DNA of 27,540 nucleotides from CAYWXK01 sp964462515 (GTDB taxonomy: Bacteria > Planctomycetota > Phycisphaerae > Sedimentisphaerales > Anaerobacaceae): contig CAYWXK010000047.1 of the NCBI GenBank assembly GCA_964462515.1, forward strand, positions 1 through 27,540, given 5' to 3'. Positions 1 to 8,572 of this stretch are shown here, one piece after another. Both the position numbers and the translations under genes were made by a program. The number at the start of each line of letters is the position of its first letter. Positions within the stretch are counted from its first letter, which is position 1. The notes under the pieces are model-generated. The model was given only the letters and a program-made list of their open reading frames with translations. It was not told where the DNA came from and did no database searches.

Positions 1-57
1 AAGCCCAATACAATAAAACTTGCCGACCAATTGGGCATAGCCATTCTGGGGCGATAA
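1..57 (+). CDS. 3' end of an unidentified upstream gene (partial)
   Basis: The first 57 bases read open in frame 1 as 18 residues ending in ADQLGIAILGR, followed by TAA at 55-57. The fragment is too short to assign. The next start codon lies only 3 nt after this stop, which suggests the fragment and the LPS-kinase-like gene belong to one + strand operon, probably also concerned with cell-surface polysaccharide. That role is inferred from the neighbours only. Confidence 0.5.
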   Translation, partial: KPNTIKLADQLGIAILGR

Positions 58-60
58 ATT

Positions 61-1566
61 TTGGATAACGAATTTGAAAAAATACGACAGAATAGTTGCA
101 CTCTTTACATTCACAAACAATTTGCCAATGATTGCCTTGCGCAGGGCTTATTAGACGGCGAAGAGAAACTGCGGGAGCTATATGTATTAAAACCAATCCC
201 GTCTTCGGAGTCCACGCGCGTTGATAAATTTATCATCTGCGCTGGTGACGCTGAGAGAGAAATTTATCTTAAGCAATATCTTTGTGGGTCTGTATTGCAT
301 TTTATCAAATCTATTTTCCGGAGAAGTCGAGCTATACGGGCCTTTGAGGCGGCGCTGATGTTAGCCAAAAATGGTTTTGATACACCAGCAGTTGTTGCGA
401 TGGGCGAATGCACGGACGGCCTTTTCAATAGAAAAAGCTTTTTAGCAACTTTTGTGGTTGAGAACTCAAAAGCAATTTATCAGCTTATTCCCGAAAACAG
501 CAAAATTTCAGATAAGGAGCAGTTGCAAGGATGGCGGCAGTTGATACGAGCGTTCGGACGAACTGTGGGCAGAATGCACGCTAAAGACATCTTTCACGGC
601 GACCTGCGATTAGGCAACGTATTAGCCAGACAGGAGGAAAACTTTTGGCGGTTCTTCTTCCTCGACAATGAGCGAACGAAAAAATTTGATAAACTGCCTC
701 TTGAACTCCGGGTCAAAAACCTTGTGCAAGTTAATATGGCGCGTAAGGGGAACCTCGGTAATACCGACCGGATGAGATTTTTTAGAGAATATTGTGCTGA
801 AACCAAAATAAGCAAAAAACAAAGTAAATCGCTCGCAGAAAAAGTTATCGAAAAGACCTATCGGCGGTTAAACAAAGAAAGAATGGTCAAAAGAAAATTG
901 AGGAAATGCCTGAGGACAAACGCCAGATACCTGCGAATTAAAACCGGCAAATACCTGGCTGTTTTTGACAGGAACTTTTGCGAAGGGACGGAGCCGATTG
1001 ATTTTATAGAACAAATAGATATGCTGATGGATAAGGGACAGACCCTCAAAAACGACAAGACCTCCTATGTATCCCGGCTGACCTGGAACGGTAAAGATGT
1101 TGTAGTCAAAAGGTATAATTATAGGGGCTTTATTCACTCACTGCGTCACACAATAAAGAAATCCCGCGCCAGGCGCGCATGGTTGCACGCACATCGACTG
1201 ACGATGCTCCAGATACCCACGCCGAAGCCGCTTGCTTACATCGAGCATCGCAAAGGACCGTTAGTTTGGAAGTCTTATCTGGTAACTGATTTTATAGAAG
1301 GGCAAAATCTCGACTGCTTCTTACGTGACGATAACATCTCAAATCAGCAAAAGACGACAGCAATCCAGCAAGTTGTCAAACAGCTTGAGATGCTGCAAAA
1401 ATGTCGGCTTACTCACGGCGATTTCAAGCATACAAACATACTCATTACTCAAAGCGGCCCCGTCTTAACAGACCTCGATGGAATGAAATCATATAGTTCG
1501 AATTTGATATACCATCGCAGGCAAACGCGGGATGTGGCTCGTTTCTTAGAAAAATTACAAAAATAG
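61..1566 (+). CDS. Tandem LPS-kinase-like (WaaP/KdkA/InaA family) protein, two kinase domains
   Basis: This 501-aa protein carries two consecutive kinase-like domains of the lipopolysaccharide core kinase type. Known members phosphorylate heptose or Kdo in the inner core at the cytoplasmic face of the inner membrane. Domain 1 (about 60-260) has a candidate ATP lysine K71, the catalytic loop HGDLRLGN at 179-186 and LDNE at 201-204. Domain 2 (about 335-498) has K350 in VVVKRYN, HGDFKHTN at 452-459 and a metal-binding-type DLD at 471-473. Both N-lobes continue with a similar basic stretch, which points to an internal duplication. No signal peptide or membrane segment is visible. The start is TTG, 3 nt after the previous stop, with GGGGCG about 10 nt upstream; the first internal ATG is near residue 100, too late to be the start. 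It converges on the FkbM gene with only 19 nt between stops. The sugar substrate cannot be told from sequence. Confidence 0.8.
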   Translation: MDNEFEKIRQNSCTLYIHKQFANDCLAQGLLDGEEKLRELYVLKPIPSSESTRVDKFIICAGDAEREIYLKQYLCGSVLHFIKSIFRRSRAIRAFEAALMLAKNGFDTPAVVAMGECTDGLFNRKSFLATFVVENSKAIYQLIPENSKISDKEQLQGWRQLIRAFGRTVGRMHAKDIFHGDLRLGNVLARQEENFWRFFFLDNERTKKFDKLPLELRVKNLVQVNMARKGNLGNTDRMRFFREYCAETKISKKQSKSLAEKVIEKTYRRLNKERMVKRKLRKCLRTNARYLRIKTGKYLAVFDRNFCEGTEPIDFIEQIDMLMDKGQTLKNDKTSYVSRLTWNGKDVVVKRYNYRGFIHSLRHTIKKSRARRAWLHAHRLTMLQIPTPKPLAYIEHRKGPLVWKSYLVTDFIEGQNLDCFLRDDNISNQQKTTAIQQVVKQLEMLQKCRLTHGDFKHTNILITQSGPVLTDLDGMKSYSSNLIYHRRQTRDVARFLEKLQK

Positions 1567-1585
1567 ATTAGCGGCGCTTCTTCCC

Positions 1586-2317
1586 TCACAGACCTAACGC
1601 CTTAGCATTCACAAAAACGGCGTTCCCCCACATTATCATGCCATTTGGACCGTATTTAGGCTTAAAAATATCATACAGAATGAACCCATGTTCCCGAAAA
1701 AATAAATCGATGTGACTATAAAGTGCGCCATTCTCGTAGGCTGGATTGAACCAGATTTCAGTATATACCAATAGAGTTGATGTCTTAAGGACCCGAGTCG
1801 CACCACGTAAGGCATTCAGTTCACCGGCCTGGATGTCCAGTTTAATCAGTTGAATCGGCAGATTCCCATTATGCTCCACCCACCCATCGATTGTAACAAC
1901 ATCCACTTTTTCCAAACTTTTCACGGATGAACCTGTTGGATTAATCTCCTTAAGGCGATTTGCCGGGGCAAAAAGAGATGTGCTTCCAGGCGACTCGGTG
2001 ACATAAAGCTCAGCAACACCCTCGCGGTCAGACAGTGCAACGAAATAGGGGTGAAACCGCGAATCGTTTTTTGCATATTGCTGAAGTGCCTCGCGATAGA
2101 GCGGATTAGGTTCAAAAGCGTAGGCTCGCGCGGGCGGAAATTTGCGTAGCAGTCTTTTTGATATACGGCCATCGCTTGCACCGGCATCTATAATCCCCGT
2201 TACATTATGACCTTTCAAAAGATGATGCATTATCTCGTAAGGGTCATCAAACGAGACCAGATTGTTATTTTTCCCAATAAGTTTTCTCTTAACGAAAGTG
2301 CTAAAACTGTTTGACAT
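1586..2317 (-). CDS. FkbM-family SAM-dependent methyltransferase
   Basis: This is the last gene of the minus-strand polysaccharide cluster, 243 aa. The SAM-binding motif IIDAGASDG is at 42-50. An FEPNP acidic motif follows, and then the characteristic FkbM segment LIKLDIQAGELNALRGA. FkbM-family enzymes O-methylate hydroxyls on sugars or natural products, so methylation of a surface glycan residue is the likely role. An in-frame TTG at 2332 would add five residues. I chose the ATG at 2317 because GAGGG sits about 6 nt upstream of it. The gene lies just downstream of a glycosyltransferase gene (25 nt gap) and appears co-transcribed with it. No terminator hairpin is visible in the 19 nt separating it from the converging kinase-like gene. 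Confidence 0.87.
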   Translation of the reverse strand: MSNSFSTFVKRKLIGKNNNLVSFDDPYEIMHHLLKGHNVTGIIDAGASDGRISKRLLRKFPPARAYAFEPNPLYREALQQYAKNDSRFHPYFVALSDREGVAELYVTESPGSTSLFAPANRLKEINPTGSSVKSLEKVDVVTIDGWVEHNGNLPIQLIKLDIQAGELNALRGATRVLKTSTLLVYTEIWFNPAYENGALYSHIDLFFREHGFILYDIFKPKYGPNGMIMWGNAVFVNAKALGL

Positions 2318-2342
2318 ACTATCCCTCAGCAAAATTCAAACA

Positions 2343-3344
2343 CTATTTAGCTATGGAATTACTGGCAAGGCACTTTTTAATAAGCCCGGCGAATCGTTTC
2401 CCGATTATACTCAAATCGAACTGTTGCGCATAAATTCGTCCCTGCTGGCCCATTGTCTTTCGCAATTGTGGGTCTTTAATAAGCGCGATTATCCTATCCA
2501 CCCACTGGGCAAAATCTTTGGCGAAAAAACCTGTAATGCCCTCACGAATATTGTCCACATTTGTGCCTACTGGAGATACAACTACAGGCAAACCTGCGGC
2601 GGAGTACTCCAGTACCTTGAAACTGCATTTGCCTCGTGTGAATCGGTCGTCCGGCAGCGGTGCCAGGCCAATATCACATTCAGCCAAATTGGCCCCTCGT
2701 GTCTCCTGGGACCAGCGAAGCTTCTCCACCGGCATATTCTCCAAATCGAAAAAATCATCGCATATAATTCGCAGAACAACGTTGTCAAAGCGTGCTCCAA
2801 CTTCCTCAAGAGCAGGTTTGATTGTCACAAGATACTCTAAAGTAGCCTTGCTACCTATCCAGACAAGGCGAATTTTGTCATCTGCTTTAGGGGAAGGATT
2901 GATTTTATAATCACTTACTTTTAGCCCTATGGGCAGGATTTCAATACGGGTTTTAAATTTTCGAGTGTGTTGGGCGAGGTAAGAACTGCCGACAATGACC
3001 ATATCAGCCAGTTTAACAGTTCTTTGAAATGGTATAAGTCTCGACCAACTGTCACGATTGGGATTTTTATCACTGTACATTATCGCATCGTCAAAGTTGT
3101 AAATGATTTTTCTGCTGTATCGACGCAGGCAAAAAGCATCTAATAAATTCAATTTCTTTTTGTGCAGGAAAACGCCGTCGAACTTGCGTGCGTGCTTGAA
3201 GAGTTTTCGGCGTGCCAAATAGCCTGACGGCAGCCGTACAATTTCACAATTGATACCGCTTTTGCGCAAGATGCCGAGATAAACCTCGATTCGCTGCCTG
3301 AAACTGGCACGATTAGGGTTATTAGTGAGAATAAGTAAATTCAT
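2343..3344 (-). CDS. GT4-type glycosyltransferase
   Basis: A 333-aa GT-B fold retaining glycosyltransferase. The N-terminus MNLLILTNNPNRASFRQRI is typical of short GT4 proteins. The C-terminal nucleotide-sugar half holds a GLAPLPDDRFTRGKCS segment, then FKVLEYSAAGLPVVVS, which carries the Glu and Gly-Leu-Pro positions of the family. It should transfer a sugar from an activated donor to a growing lipid-linked or LPS-core acceptor in the cytoplasm. Donor and acceptor cannot be named. An in-frame TTG at 3356 adds MFRQ to the N-terminus. I prefer the ATG at 3344 because it gives the family's usual N-terminus, although neither start has a convincing Shine-Dalgarno. The upstream methyltransferase gene ends 15 nt before this start. 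Confidence 0.85.
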   Translation of the reverse strand: MNLLILTNNPNRASFRQRIEVYLGILRKSGINCEIVRLPSGYLARRKLFKHARKFDGVFLHKKKLNLLDAFCLRRYSRKIIYNFDDAIMYSDKNPNRDSWSRLIPFQRTVKLADMVIVGSSYLAQHTRKFKTRIEILPIGLKVSDYKINPSPKADDKIRLVWIGSKATLEYLVTIKPALEEVGARFDNVVLRIICDDFFDLENMPVEKLRWSQETRGANLAECDIGLAPLPDDRFTRGKCSFKVLEYSAAGLPVVVSPVGTNVDNIREGITGFFAKDFAQWVDRIIALIKDPQLRKTMGQQGRIYAQQFDLSIIGKRFAGLIKKCLASNSIAK

Positions 3345-3359
3345 TTGCCGAAACAAGAA

Positions 3360-3986
3360 TTACTTGACCGCCTCTAAATTTAAACTAATGAAATATTCCC
3401 TGCCATTTACCTTAATTTTACGGGAGGCACGATCTTTGAAATTGTGATATTGACAATTGTCAGGGTCCCATGATACGACCTTTCGAAACCCAACTTCTTT
3501 GAGCAGCTCTGATAACCGCTGATGATTAAAGACAGAATAGTGGATATTATACTGGTGGTCCTGGCCACCCATCAATTGCTGCGAAATTGCATTTATATCT
3601 TTACCTGAAGCATTATAGACATCTATCAATCTGTCAAAATCAGGAACAGAAATCCTCAAGATACCACCATCCTTCAGTACCCTTTTCATTTCCGACAGAA
3701 CACTCATAAGCCCATTTCTTTTTATGTGTTCTAAAATATGGCACATATATACCAGGTCAACAGTTCCCGTGGAGAAGTCCGCAAGGGAACTGATATCGTT
3801 AGTAACAATATGGACGTGGGCGAATGGCTGAGCATCAATGTTTATGAACTCAGGGCTGTTTTTCCTGCCACAGCCGATGTGTAGCAGGACCTTGCCGTCC
3901 TTGTTCTTCGGTAAAGCCGGCTTCACAAATCGCCTCTTAAGAAATGACAACCCTTGTTTGAAATCCCATCGCAATCTCTTGAGCAT
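3360..3986 (-). CDS. SAM-dependent methyltransferase (type 11-like)
   Basis: A 208-aa class I methyltransferase. Motif I is LLHIGCGRKNSPEFINIDA, followed by VDLVYMCHILEHI and a VLKDGGILRISVPDFDRL strand, all typical of Methyltransf_11 or 'predicted SAM-dependent methyltransferase' proteins in polysaccharide clusters. The longest frame starts with TTG at 4064, overlapping the upstream stop as TTGA. The ATG at 3986 is the better start: GGAGAA lies about 9 nt upstream, and the 26 extra residues of the longer version look like translated spacer. If 3986 is right, 74 nt separate this gene from the preceding one. The acceptor is probably a sugar hydroxyl or carboxyl, which is inference from neighbours only. 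Confidence 0.8.
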   Translation of the reverse strand: MLKRLRWDFKQGLSFLKRRFVKPALPKNKDGKVLLHIGCGRKNSPEFINIDAQPFAHVHIVTNDISSLADFSTGTVDLVYMCHILEHIKRNGLMSVLSEMKRVLKDGGILRISVPDFDRLIDVYNASGKDINAISQQLMGGQDHQYNIHYSVFNHQRLSELLKEVGFRKVVSWDPDNCQYHNFKDRASRKIKVNGREYFISLNLEAVK

Positions 3987-4060
3987 CTTACAATTTTCTC
4001 CATATCCTGCCGCGACTAAGGCAGGAGCACTGCACACATACAAAAGACCACCCACGATAG

Positions 4061-4954
4061 TCAAACAACCTCCACAACACCAAGACCGGTCTCCTCCTCA
4101 AAACGATCGAACGTATTGACGACCAGCCCGAGGTTTGGATCCGAGATGGATGACAGACCCAGCAAATTATGCGAAGCTGTGAAGCAGAAGAACGCCTTAT
4201 TCCATAGGATGTCATGGCTGATAATGATTGTACCGGGGCGCATCAACGCCCTCGCACAGTTATACTCGAAAAGCATGTGCGTCCTCGTGTGGAGCGAATC
4301 GTGGATGAATATATCCACTTCGTTTTCTAACAGCAGCTTTGGCAGCAGCTTCTTGGCATCACCTGTATGGTATTCCCAACGATCACGATATCGTTCCGGT
4401 ATGAAGCATCCTACCTTCTCACGTGCCAATGAGGTAGCCATAGTAAGCTTGCCTTCCTGTGGTGGTATGTCTATCGACAGCAGCTTACCGTGGTTGTTTT
4501 TGTGCATCGCACTAAGGACCCAACTCGTCAGACGCCCCTCAGCCGTGCCCGTCTCGATTACAATCTTCGGCTTGACTTCACGAATCAATGCGTAGTAATT
4601 CGTCACGTAGTTCTCTCTATTGAGCACGTTCCTCCCAGTCGCATCCTCTCGGTCTGTGCCCGTCGCCTGCAAGGCTGCTTCCTTCAGAAACTCATCCGCC
4701 ATCAATTCGTCACGGTAGTACGACAGCGGGTGCACAGGCGAGATTCCCAGATGGATCATCACAATATCGTAATACATCCCCAGTCGTAAAGTCCGATGGT
4801 TTTTCCAGAACAGTCTTTCAAGATAACGAATCGGCGTATCGAATACCCACGGGTACTTGCGGCACTTCCGTAGGAACCAACAGTAAAGCTCTATATCATC
4901 AACTTGGGCTCTTCTTTTTCTCACGCAACCAACCTCGATAAAACTTTTGCACAT
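4061..4954 (-). CDS. Class I SAM methyltransferase (Methyltransf_24 / cephalosporin hydroxylase-like)
   Basis: A 297-aa protein with an N-terminal extension of about 125 residues before the methyltransferase fold. The core reads IVIETGTAEGRLTSW (motif I, ETGTAEG at 134-140), LLSIDIP (acidic motif II near 160-163) and VDIFIHDSLHT near 213-223. This pattern fits Methyltransf_24, a family common among sugar O-methyltransferases of O-antigen clusters. The ATG at 4954 has no clear ribosome binding site. A GTG ten codons later (4924) has GAGG about 8 nt upstream and could be the true start. Base composition is a little richer in GC than the flanking methyltransferase and glycosyltransferase genes, so the cluster looks mosaic. 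Its start lies 21 nt after the stop of the GT4 gene, so co-transcription is likely. Confidence 0.78.
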   Translation of the reverse strand: MCKSFIEVGCVRKRRAQVDDIELYCWFLRKCRKYPWVFDTPIRYLERLFWKNHRTLRLGMYYDIVMIHLGISPVHPLSYYRDELMADEFLKEAALQATGTDREDATGRNVLNRENYVTNYYALIREVKPKIVIETGTAEGRLTSWVLSAMHKNNHGKLLSIDIPPQEGKLTMATSLAREKVGCFIPERYRDRWEYHTGDAKKLLPKLLLENEVDIFIHDSLHTRTHMLFEYNCARALMRPGTIIISHDILWNKAFFCFTASHNLLGLSSISDPNLGLVVNTFDRFEEETGLGVVEVV

Positions 4955-4975
4955 CAGGTCTACACACTGTTCAGG

Positions 4976-6127
4976 TCATCTGCCTCTCTGCTGGACGGTG
5001 GCATATTCCTCTTCGTATAGTCCGGCCAACTTGGCCTTCACCACATCATGGCAGTACTGCAGGTGGACGCGTTGCCGCGCCTTTTCCACGTATCTTTCCA
5101 ACCCCTCTGCAGAGGTCCGAGCAAGGGTCACCATGGCATTAGCAAGCGCGTCTGCATCTTTGGGTGGAACCAGCAGGCCAACACTACTATCCGGAATGAC
5201 CTCCCGGTTCCCCCCCACATCCGTAGCGATACAGGGAATACCTGCTGCCATTGCTTCCAGAATCACTCTCGGCATACCTTCGGACCCGATGGAGGGCAGA
5301 ACAAAACCGTCCATAGCTACCAACAATCGCGGAACGTCATTCCTATGGCCGAGGAAATGTACCGATTGGTTAAGGCCTGCCGTCACTACCTCCCGCTGCA
5401 ATTGTTCCTTCAAAGGCCCCTCCCCCACAAGCAGTAGATGGGCTAACGACAACCGGTTTTGTACCTTCTTAAAGGCCTCAATCAAAAAACTATGGCCCTT
5501 GTAGGGTCCAAAACGTGCAATCGTCCCATAGACAAAGGCATTTGAAGCAAGCCCCAGTTCTGCCCTAGTTTCTTCTCTCTCCGCTGACACGTGTGCAAAA
5601 CGATCATAGTCAACGGAATTTTCCAGGACAAAGAGCTTGTCTTCAGACAAAAACCAGTTACTTCTCAAAACATCTTCCTTGACTTTATTGGCAACGGCGA
5701 TGAGTCTATTTATCCTTCTAAATAATAGCAAATTCACCAGTTTTCTTCGCAGCCCTCTGCTTCTACCCAAGCCGTGAACGTGTGCCAGAACAACCGGCGT
5801 TCGCGCAATCATCGCCGCTAAGGTTGCGTAAACAGTGCATTTATGACTTTGTGAGTGAATTATATCAACCTTCTGTTCTTTGAGAATTCTTGCCAGTTTA
5901 CGCAGAATTGATAATTTGAATGTTTTGATTTGTTTCCTATCGGACAGGTAGAAAAACCTGCGTCCGATTTTCTCCGTTAGGTTTCCGTCATCGCCATACC
6001 CGCTTAAATAAATAAACATTGTGTCGAAACGATTTTCGTCCAGTCCTAAAATAATCTCGCTAATGGAGGTAACTTTACCCTCGTACCTGCCTGCGAATAA
6101 AGCAACGGTAATCTTTTTTTTTCTCAA
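4976..6127 (-). CDS. GT4-family glycosyltransferase
   Basis: A 383-aa GT-B glycosyltransferase. The N-terminal acceptor domain includes DIIHSQSHK near 88-96 and a VVLAHVHGLGRS segment. The C-terminal domain has GTIARFGPYKG (201-211), LLLVGEGPL, and the E-x7-E motif as E283 and E291 in SEGMPRVILEAMAAG, the hallmark of retaining GT4 enzymes. It should add one sugar during assembly of the surface polysaccharide. The start is TTG at 6127. It is strongly supported by AGGAG six bases upstream, and no ATG is available near the N-terminus. The gap to the rfbB stop is 72 nt, the longest inside the cluster, so an extra promoter there cannot be excluded, but I see none. Confidence 0.9.
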   Translation of the reverse strand: MRKKKITVALFAGRYEGKVTSISEIILGLDENRFDTMFIYLSGYGDDGNLTEKIGRRFFYLSDRKQIKTFKLSILRKLARILKEQKVDIIHSQSHKCTVYATLAAMIARTPVVLAHVHGLGRSRGLRRKLVNLLLFRRINRLIAVANKVKEDVLRSNWFLSEDKLFVLENSVDYDRFAHVSAEREETRAELGLASNAFVYGTIARFGPYKGHSFLIEAFKKVQNRLSLAHLLLVGEGPLKEQLQREVVTAGLNQSVHFLGHRNDVPRLLVAMDGFVLPSIGSEGMPRVILEAMAAGIPCIATDVGGNREVIPDSSVGLLVPPKDADALANAMVTLARTSAEGLERYVEKARQRVHLQYCHDVVKAKLAGLYEEEYATVQQRGR

Positions 6128-6199
6128 AGACCACTCCTATAAATCACTTTCAAAAATATCTTTAGTCACTATCTATCAAGAGAGGCATTTTCCAGAATA

Positions 6200-7213
6200 T
6201 CAACGGTTTCCGTACATTGATTTATAGTAAGCTTTATAATCGCCCGAGACGACGTTACGAAGCCAGGTCTGGTTTTGAAGATACCAGTCGATGGTTTTGT
6301 TTAAGCCCTGCTCAAAGCTCACCGAGGGCTGCCAGCCAAGCTCGTTAATTATCTTACTTGCATCAATAGCGTATCGCCTATCATGGCCTGGTCTGTCGGC
6401 GACATGCCTAATAAGCGACTTCGGCTTACCAAGGCGGTTAAGTATCAGACTGATGACCTCCATATTTGCTTTTTCATTGCAGCCGCCAATGTTATAAATT
6501 TCGCCGGGCGGCGCTTTGGTTAAGACCTGCCAGACAGCCGTGCAATGGTCATATACGTATAGCCAATCGCGCACATACAAGCCATCGCCGTAAACGGGCA
6601 ATTCTTTATCGTTGAGAGCGTTGTTAATCATAAGCGGGATTAGCTTCTCAGGGAACTGATACGGCCCATAGTTGTTTGAGCACCTGGTGATGTTATATCG
6701 GACGCCCCAGGTATGGCCAAAAGCCTTCACAAGCAGGTCTGCTGCTGCTTTGCTGGATGAGTAAGGGGAATTTGGCGCGAGCGGCGTTTGTTCGGTGAAT
6801 TTTCCTTGCGGGCCAAGTGCACCATATACTTCATCGGTGGAGACTTGAATGAACCGCTCTAACTTTTTATCGCGAGCCGCCTCAAGCAGCGTCAGCGTGC
6901 CGGTAACATTGGTTTCTATAAAGACCTTCGGCTCGATAATCGAGCGGTCAACGTGGCTTTCCGCAGCAAAATTGATAATCGTATCAAGCTGATACTGGCC
7001 GATGATTTTTTCTATAAGCTTCCCATCGCAAATGTCGCCTTTGACAAATTTATGATTAGGATGATTCAGGAAACCAGCGAGATTCTCAAGATTGCCAGCG
7101 TATGTCAGTTTGTCGAGATTTACGATGAAGCAGTCAGGATGCTCTGAAAGTGCCATTTGCACAAAATTGCTTCCAATAAAACCTGCACCACCGGTAACGA
7201 GAATTCTTCTCAT
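6200..7213 (-). CDS. rfbB: dTDP-glucose 4,6-dehydratase
   Basis: This enzyme converts dTDP-glucose to dTDP-4-keto-6-deoxyglucose, the second step of dTDP-L-rhamnose synthesis, in the cytoplasm. It is an extended short-chain dehydrogenase of 337 aa, the usual length. The NAD motif TGGAGFIGSNF is at 7-17, the catalytic TDE at 126-128, and YSSSK at 151-155 (Y151, K155). NNYGPYQFPEKLIP and the GDGLYVRDWLYVYDH segment are strongly conserved in RfbB/RmlB. The ATG overlaps the rfbD stop as ATGA, so translation is probably coupled. With rfbA, rfbC and rfbD it completes the four-gene pathway. Confidence 0.97.
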   Translation of the reverse strand: MRRILVTGGAGFIGSNFVQMALSEHPDCFIVNLDKLTYAGNLENLAGFLNHPNHKFVKGDICDGKLIEKIIGQYQLDTIINFAAESHVDRSIIEPKVFIETNVTGTLTLLEAARDKKLERFIQVSTDEVYGALGPQGKFTEQTPLAPNSPYSSSKAAADLLVKAFGHTWGVRYNITRCSNNYGPYQFPEKLIPLMINNALNDKELPVYGDGLYVRDWLYVYDHCTAVWQVLTKAPPGEIYNIGGCNEKANMEVISLILNRLGKPKSLIRHVADRPGHDRRYAIDASKIINELGWQPSVSFEQGLNKTIDWYLQNQTWLRNVVSGDYKAYYKSMYGNR

Positions 7214-8052
7214 AATTGCCTCAAAAAACGCTCCAATGGTCCCTGCCAGGGTTCAATCGGCTCATCGAGCAAAGCTCTAATCTTACTGCAATCGAATCGG
7301 CTGTTTAAGGGCCTTGCAGCAGCACCGGAGTAATCGCTGCTTTTGCAGGGTAACACCTTAACATCCGTTGAGAGCCTGTCAAATATGAATTTTGCCATTT
7401 CATATCGGCTGACATAGCCGGCGCTTGCAAAATGAAATGTGCCCGCAGGTCTTTTACGAAGCAGTTTGCAAATTACCCTGGCGACTTCGGTCGTGGCTGT
7501 GGGCGAGCCTATCTGGTCATCAACAACTTTTATTGTCGTATCTATCTTTGCACGCTGGATTAGCTTTGTTACAAAATTATTTCCAGCAGAGCCGTATGTC
7601 CATTCCACGCGGAGTATGCAGTGTTTACAGCCGCTTTTAGATAAAAGCTGCTCCCCTGCCAATTTGGTTTTCCCATATTCATTTACTGGATTCGGAGTAT
7701 CGGTTTCCTTATAAGGTCTATTGAGCCGGCCATCAAAAACAAAATCGGTGCCGATATGTAATAGCCACCCGTTTGCCTCTTTTACAAGAGCACCAAGCCG
7801 CCCTACCGCTATCGCATTGACCCGATGTGCCCGTTCGGTTTCGGTCTCGGCACCATCAACATTCGTATAAGCTGCGCAATTTATAACCGTCTGCACGCCA
7901 TTGAGGGCTTGTTTTAGCTGCTGGACATTAGTTATATCTAATTCCGGCAAATCAAAAACTTTAGCCTCAAATCCCTGCTGTCGGCAAGCACTTGCAACAT
8001 CCGTGCCAAGCATTCCCCTTCCACCGAGAATTGCGATTGTGTCCTCAGCCAT
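7210..8052 (-). CDS. rfbD: dTDP-4-dehydrorhamnose reductase
   Basis: This 280-aa protein catalyses the last step of dTDP-L-rhamnose synthesis, the NAD(P)H-dependent reduction of dTDP-4-keto-L-rhamnose. The nucleotide-binding motif is AILGGRGMLGTDV (7-19). GTDFVFDG (101-108) contains the TD pair, and NEYGKTKLAGE (124-134) holds catalytic Y126 and K130. The open frame extends 31 codons further upstream (to 8145). I place the start at ATG 8052 because RmlD proteins begin a few residues before the glycine motif and the extension runs inside rfbC. With this start the gene overlaps the rfbC stop by 8 nt, and its own stop overlaps the rfbB start. The tight order rfbA-rfbC-rfbD-rfbB indicates one transcript. 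Confidence 0.95.
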   Translation of the reverse strand: MAEDTIAILGGRGMLGTDVASACRQQGFEAKVFDLPELDITNVQQLKQALNGVQTVINCAAYTNVDGAETETERAHRVNAIAVGRLGALVKEANGWLLHIGTDFVFDGRLNRPYKETDTPNPVNEYGKTKLAGEQLLSKSGCKHCILRVEWTYGSAGNNFVTKLIQRAKIDTTIKVVDDQIGSPTATTEVARVICKLLRKRPAGTFHFASAGYVSRYEMAKFIFDRLSTDVKVLPCKSSDYSGAAARPLNSRFDCSKIRALLDEPIEPWQGPLERFLRQL

Positions 8053-8572
8053 CTTTACGGGCCCAATCATAAGGGATATCATTATCGTGCGGGTGGGTGC
8101 GAAACTCATCGGGGTTGTCATAGTTATACGTTTCAGACACGACATTTATTATGTAGGCCTCGGTTTCGCCAACACACATCCAGCCGTGCTGAACGCCCGG
8201 CGGTATCCTAAGCAGACCCGGGCAGTGCTCGCCGAGATAAATTTCATTTACCGTGCCGCAAGTTGGCGAGTCCTTTCGGTCATCATAAAGAGCTATCTTG
8301 ACCATTCCTTTAACGACAAAGAAATGGTCGGTTTGTTTTTTATGATAATGCCAGGCCTTGACCACGCCGGGATATGTAGTAGTAAAATAGACCTGACCGA
8401 ATTTCTCGAACCACGGGTCATCGGCTCTCATTATTTCTCCGAGCCGGCCTCGCTCATCGGCAATTACCTTTGCACGGCGGACAGAGACGCCATCGATGAG
8501 CTTATCTGAGCTGCGGACAATCAATCCCTGGTCTGTAAAAACTGTCTTTAACGGCGATATTTTTTTTGTCAT
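8045..8572 (-). CDS. rfbC: dTDP-4-dehydrorhamnose 3,5-epimerase family protein
   Basis: A 175-aa cupin of the RmlC family. RmlC epimerises C3 and C5 of dTDP-4-keto-6-deoxyglucose. Position and gene order make this the epimerase of the rhamnose set. The sequence belongs to a divergent branch. Where classical RmlC has a RGLHYQ-like motif, this protein has KAWHYHKKQTDHF (73-85) with H75 and H77, followed by VVKGMVKIALYDDR and PPGVQHGW. From memory this form is common in archaea and some bacteria. The ATG overlaps the rfbA stop as ATGA. A related 4-keto sugar epimerase producing a different deoxy sugar remains possible. Confidence 0.88.
   Translation of the reverse strand: MTKKISPLKTVFTDQGLIVRSSDKLIDGVSVRRAKVIADERGRLGEIMRADDPWFEKFGQVYFTTTYPGVVKAWHYHKKQTDHFFVVKGMVKIALYDDRKDSPTCGTVNEIYLGEHCPGLLRIPPGVQHGWMCVGETEAYIINVVSETYNYDNPDEFRTHPHDNDIPYDWARKDG

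Noticed and set aside
4947..5504. 185-aa + strand ORF antisense to the GT4 gene
   Set aside because: The minus-strand frame carries the full GT4 signature and a good ribosome binding site; the + strand ORF is a shadow.
8053..8145. N-terminal extension of rfbD
   Set aside because: The extra 31 codons run inside rfbC in another frame and place the Rossmann motif too far from the N-terminus for RmlD.
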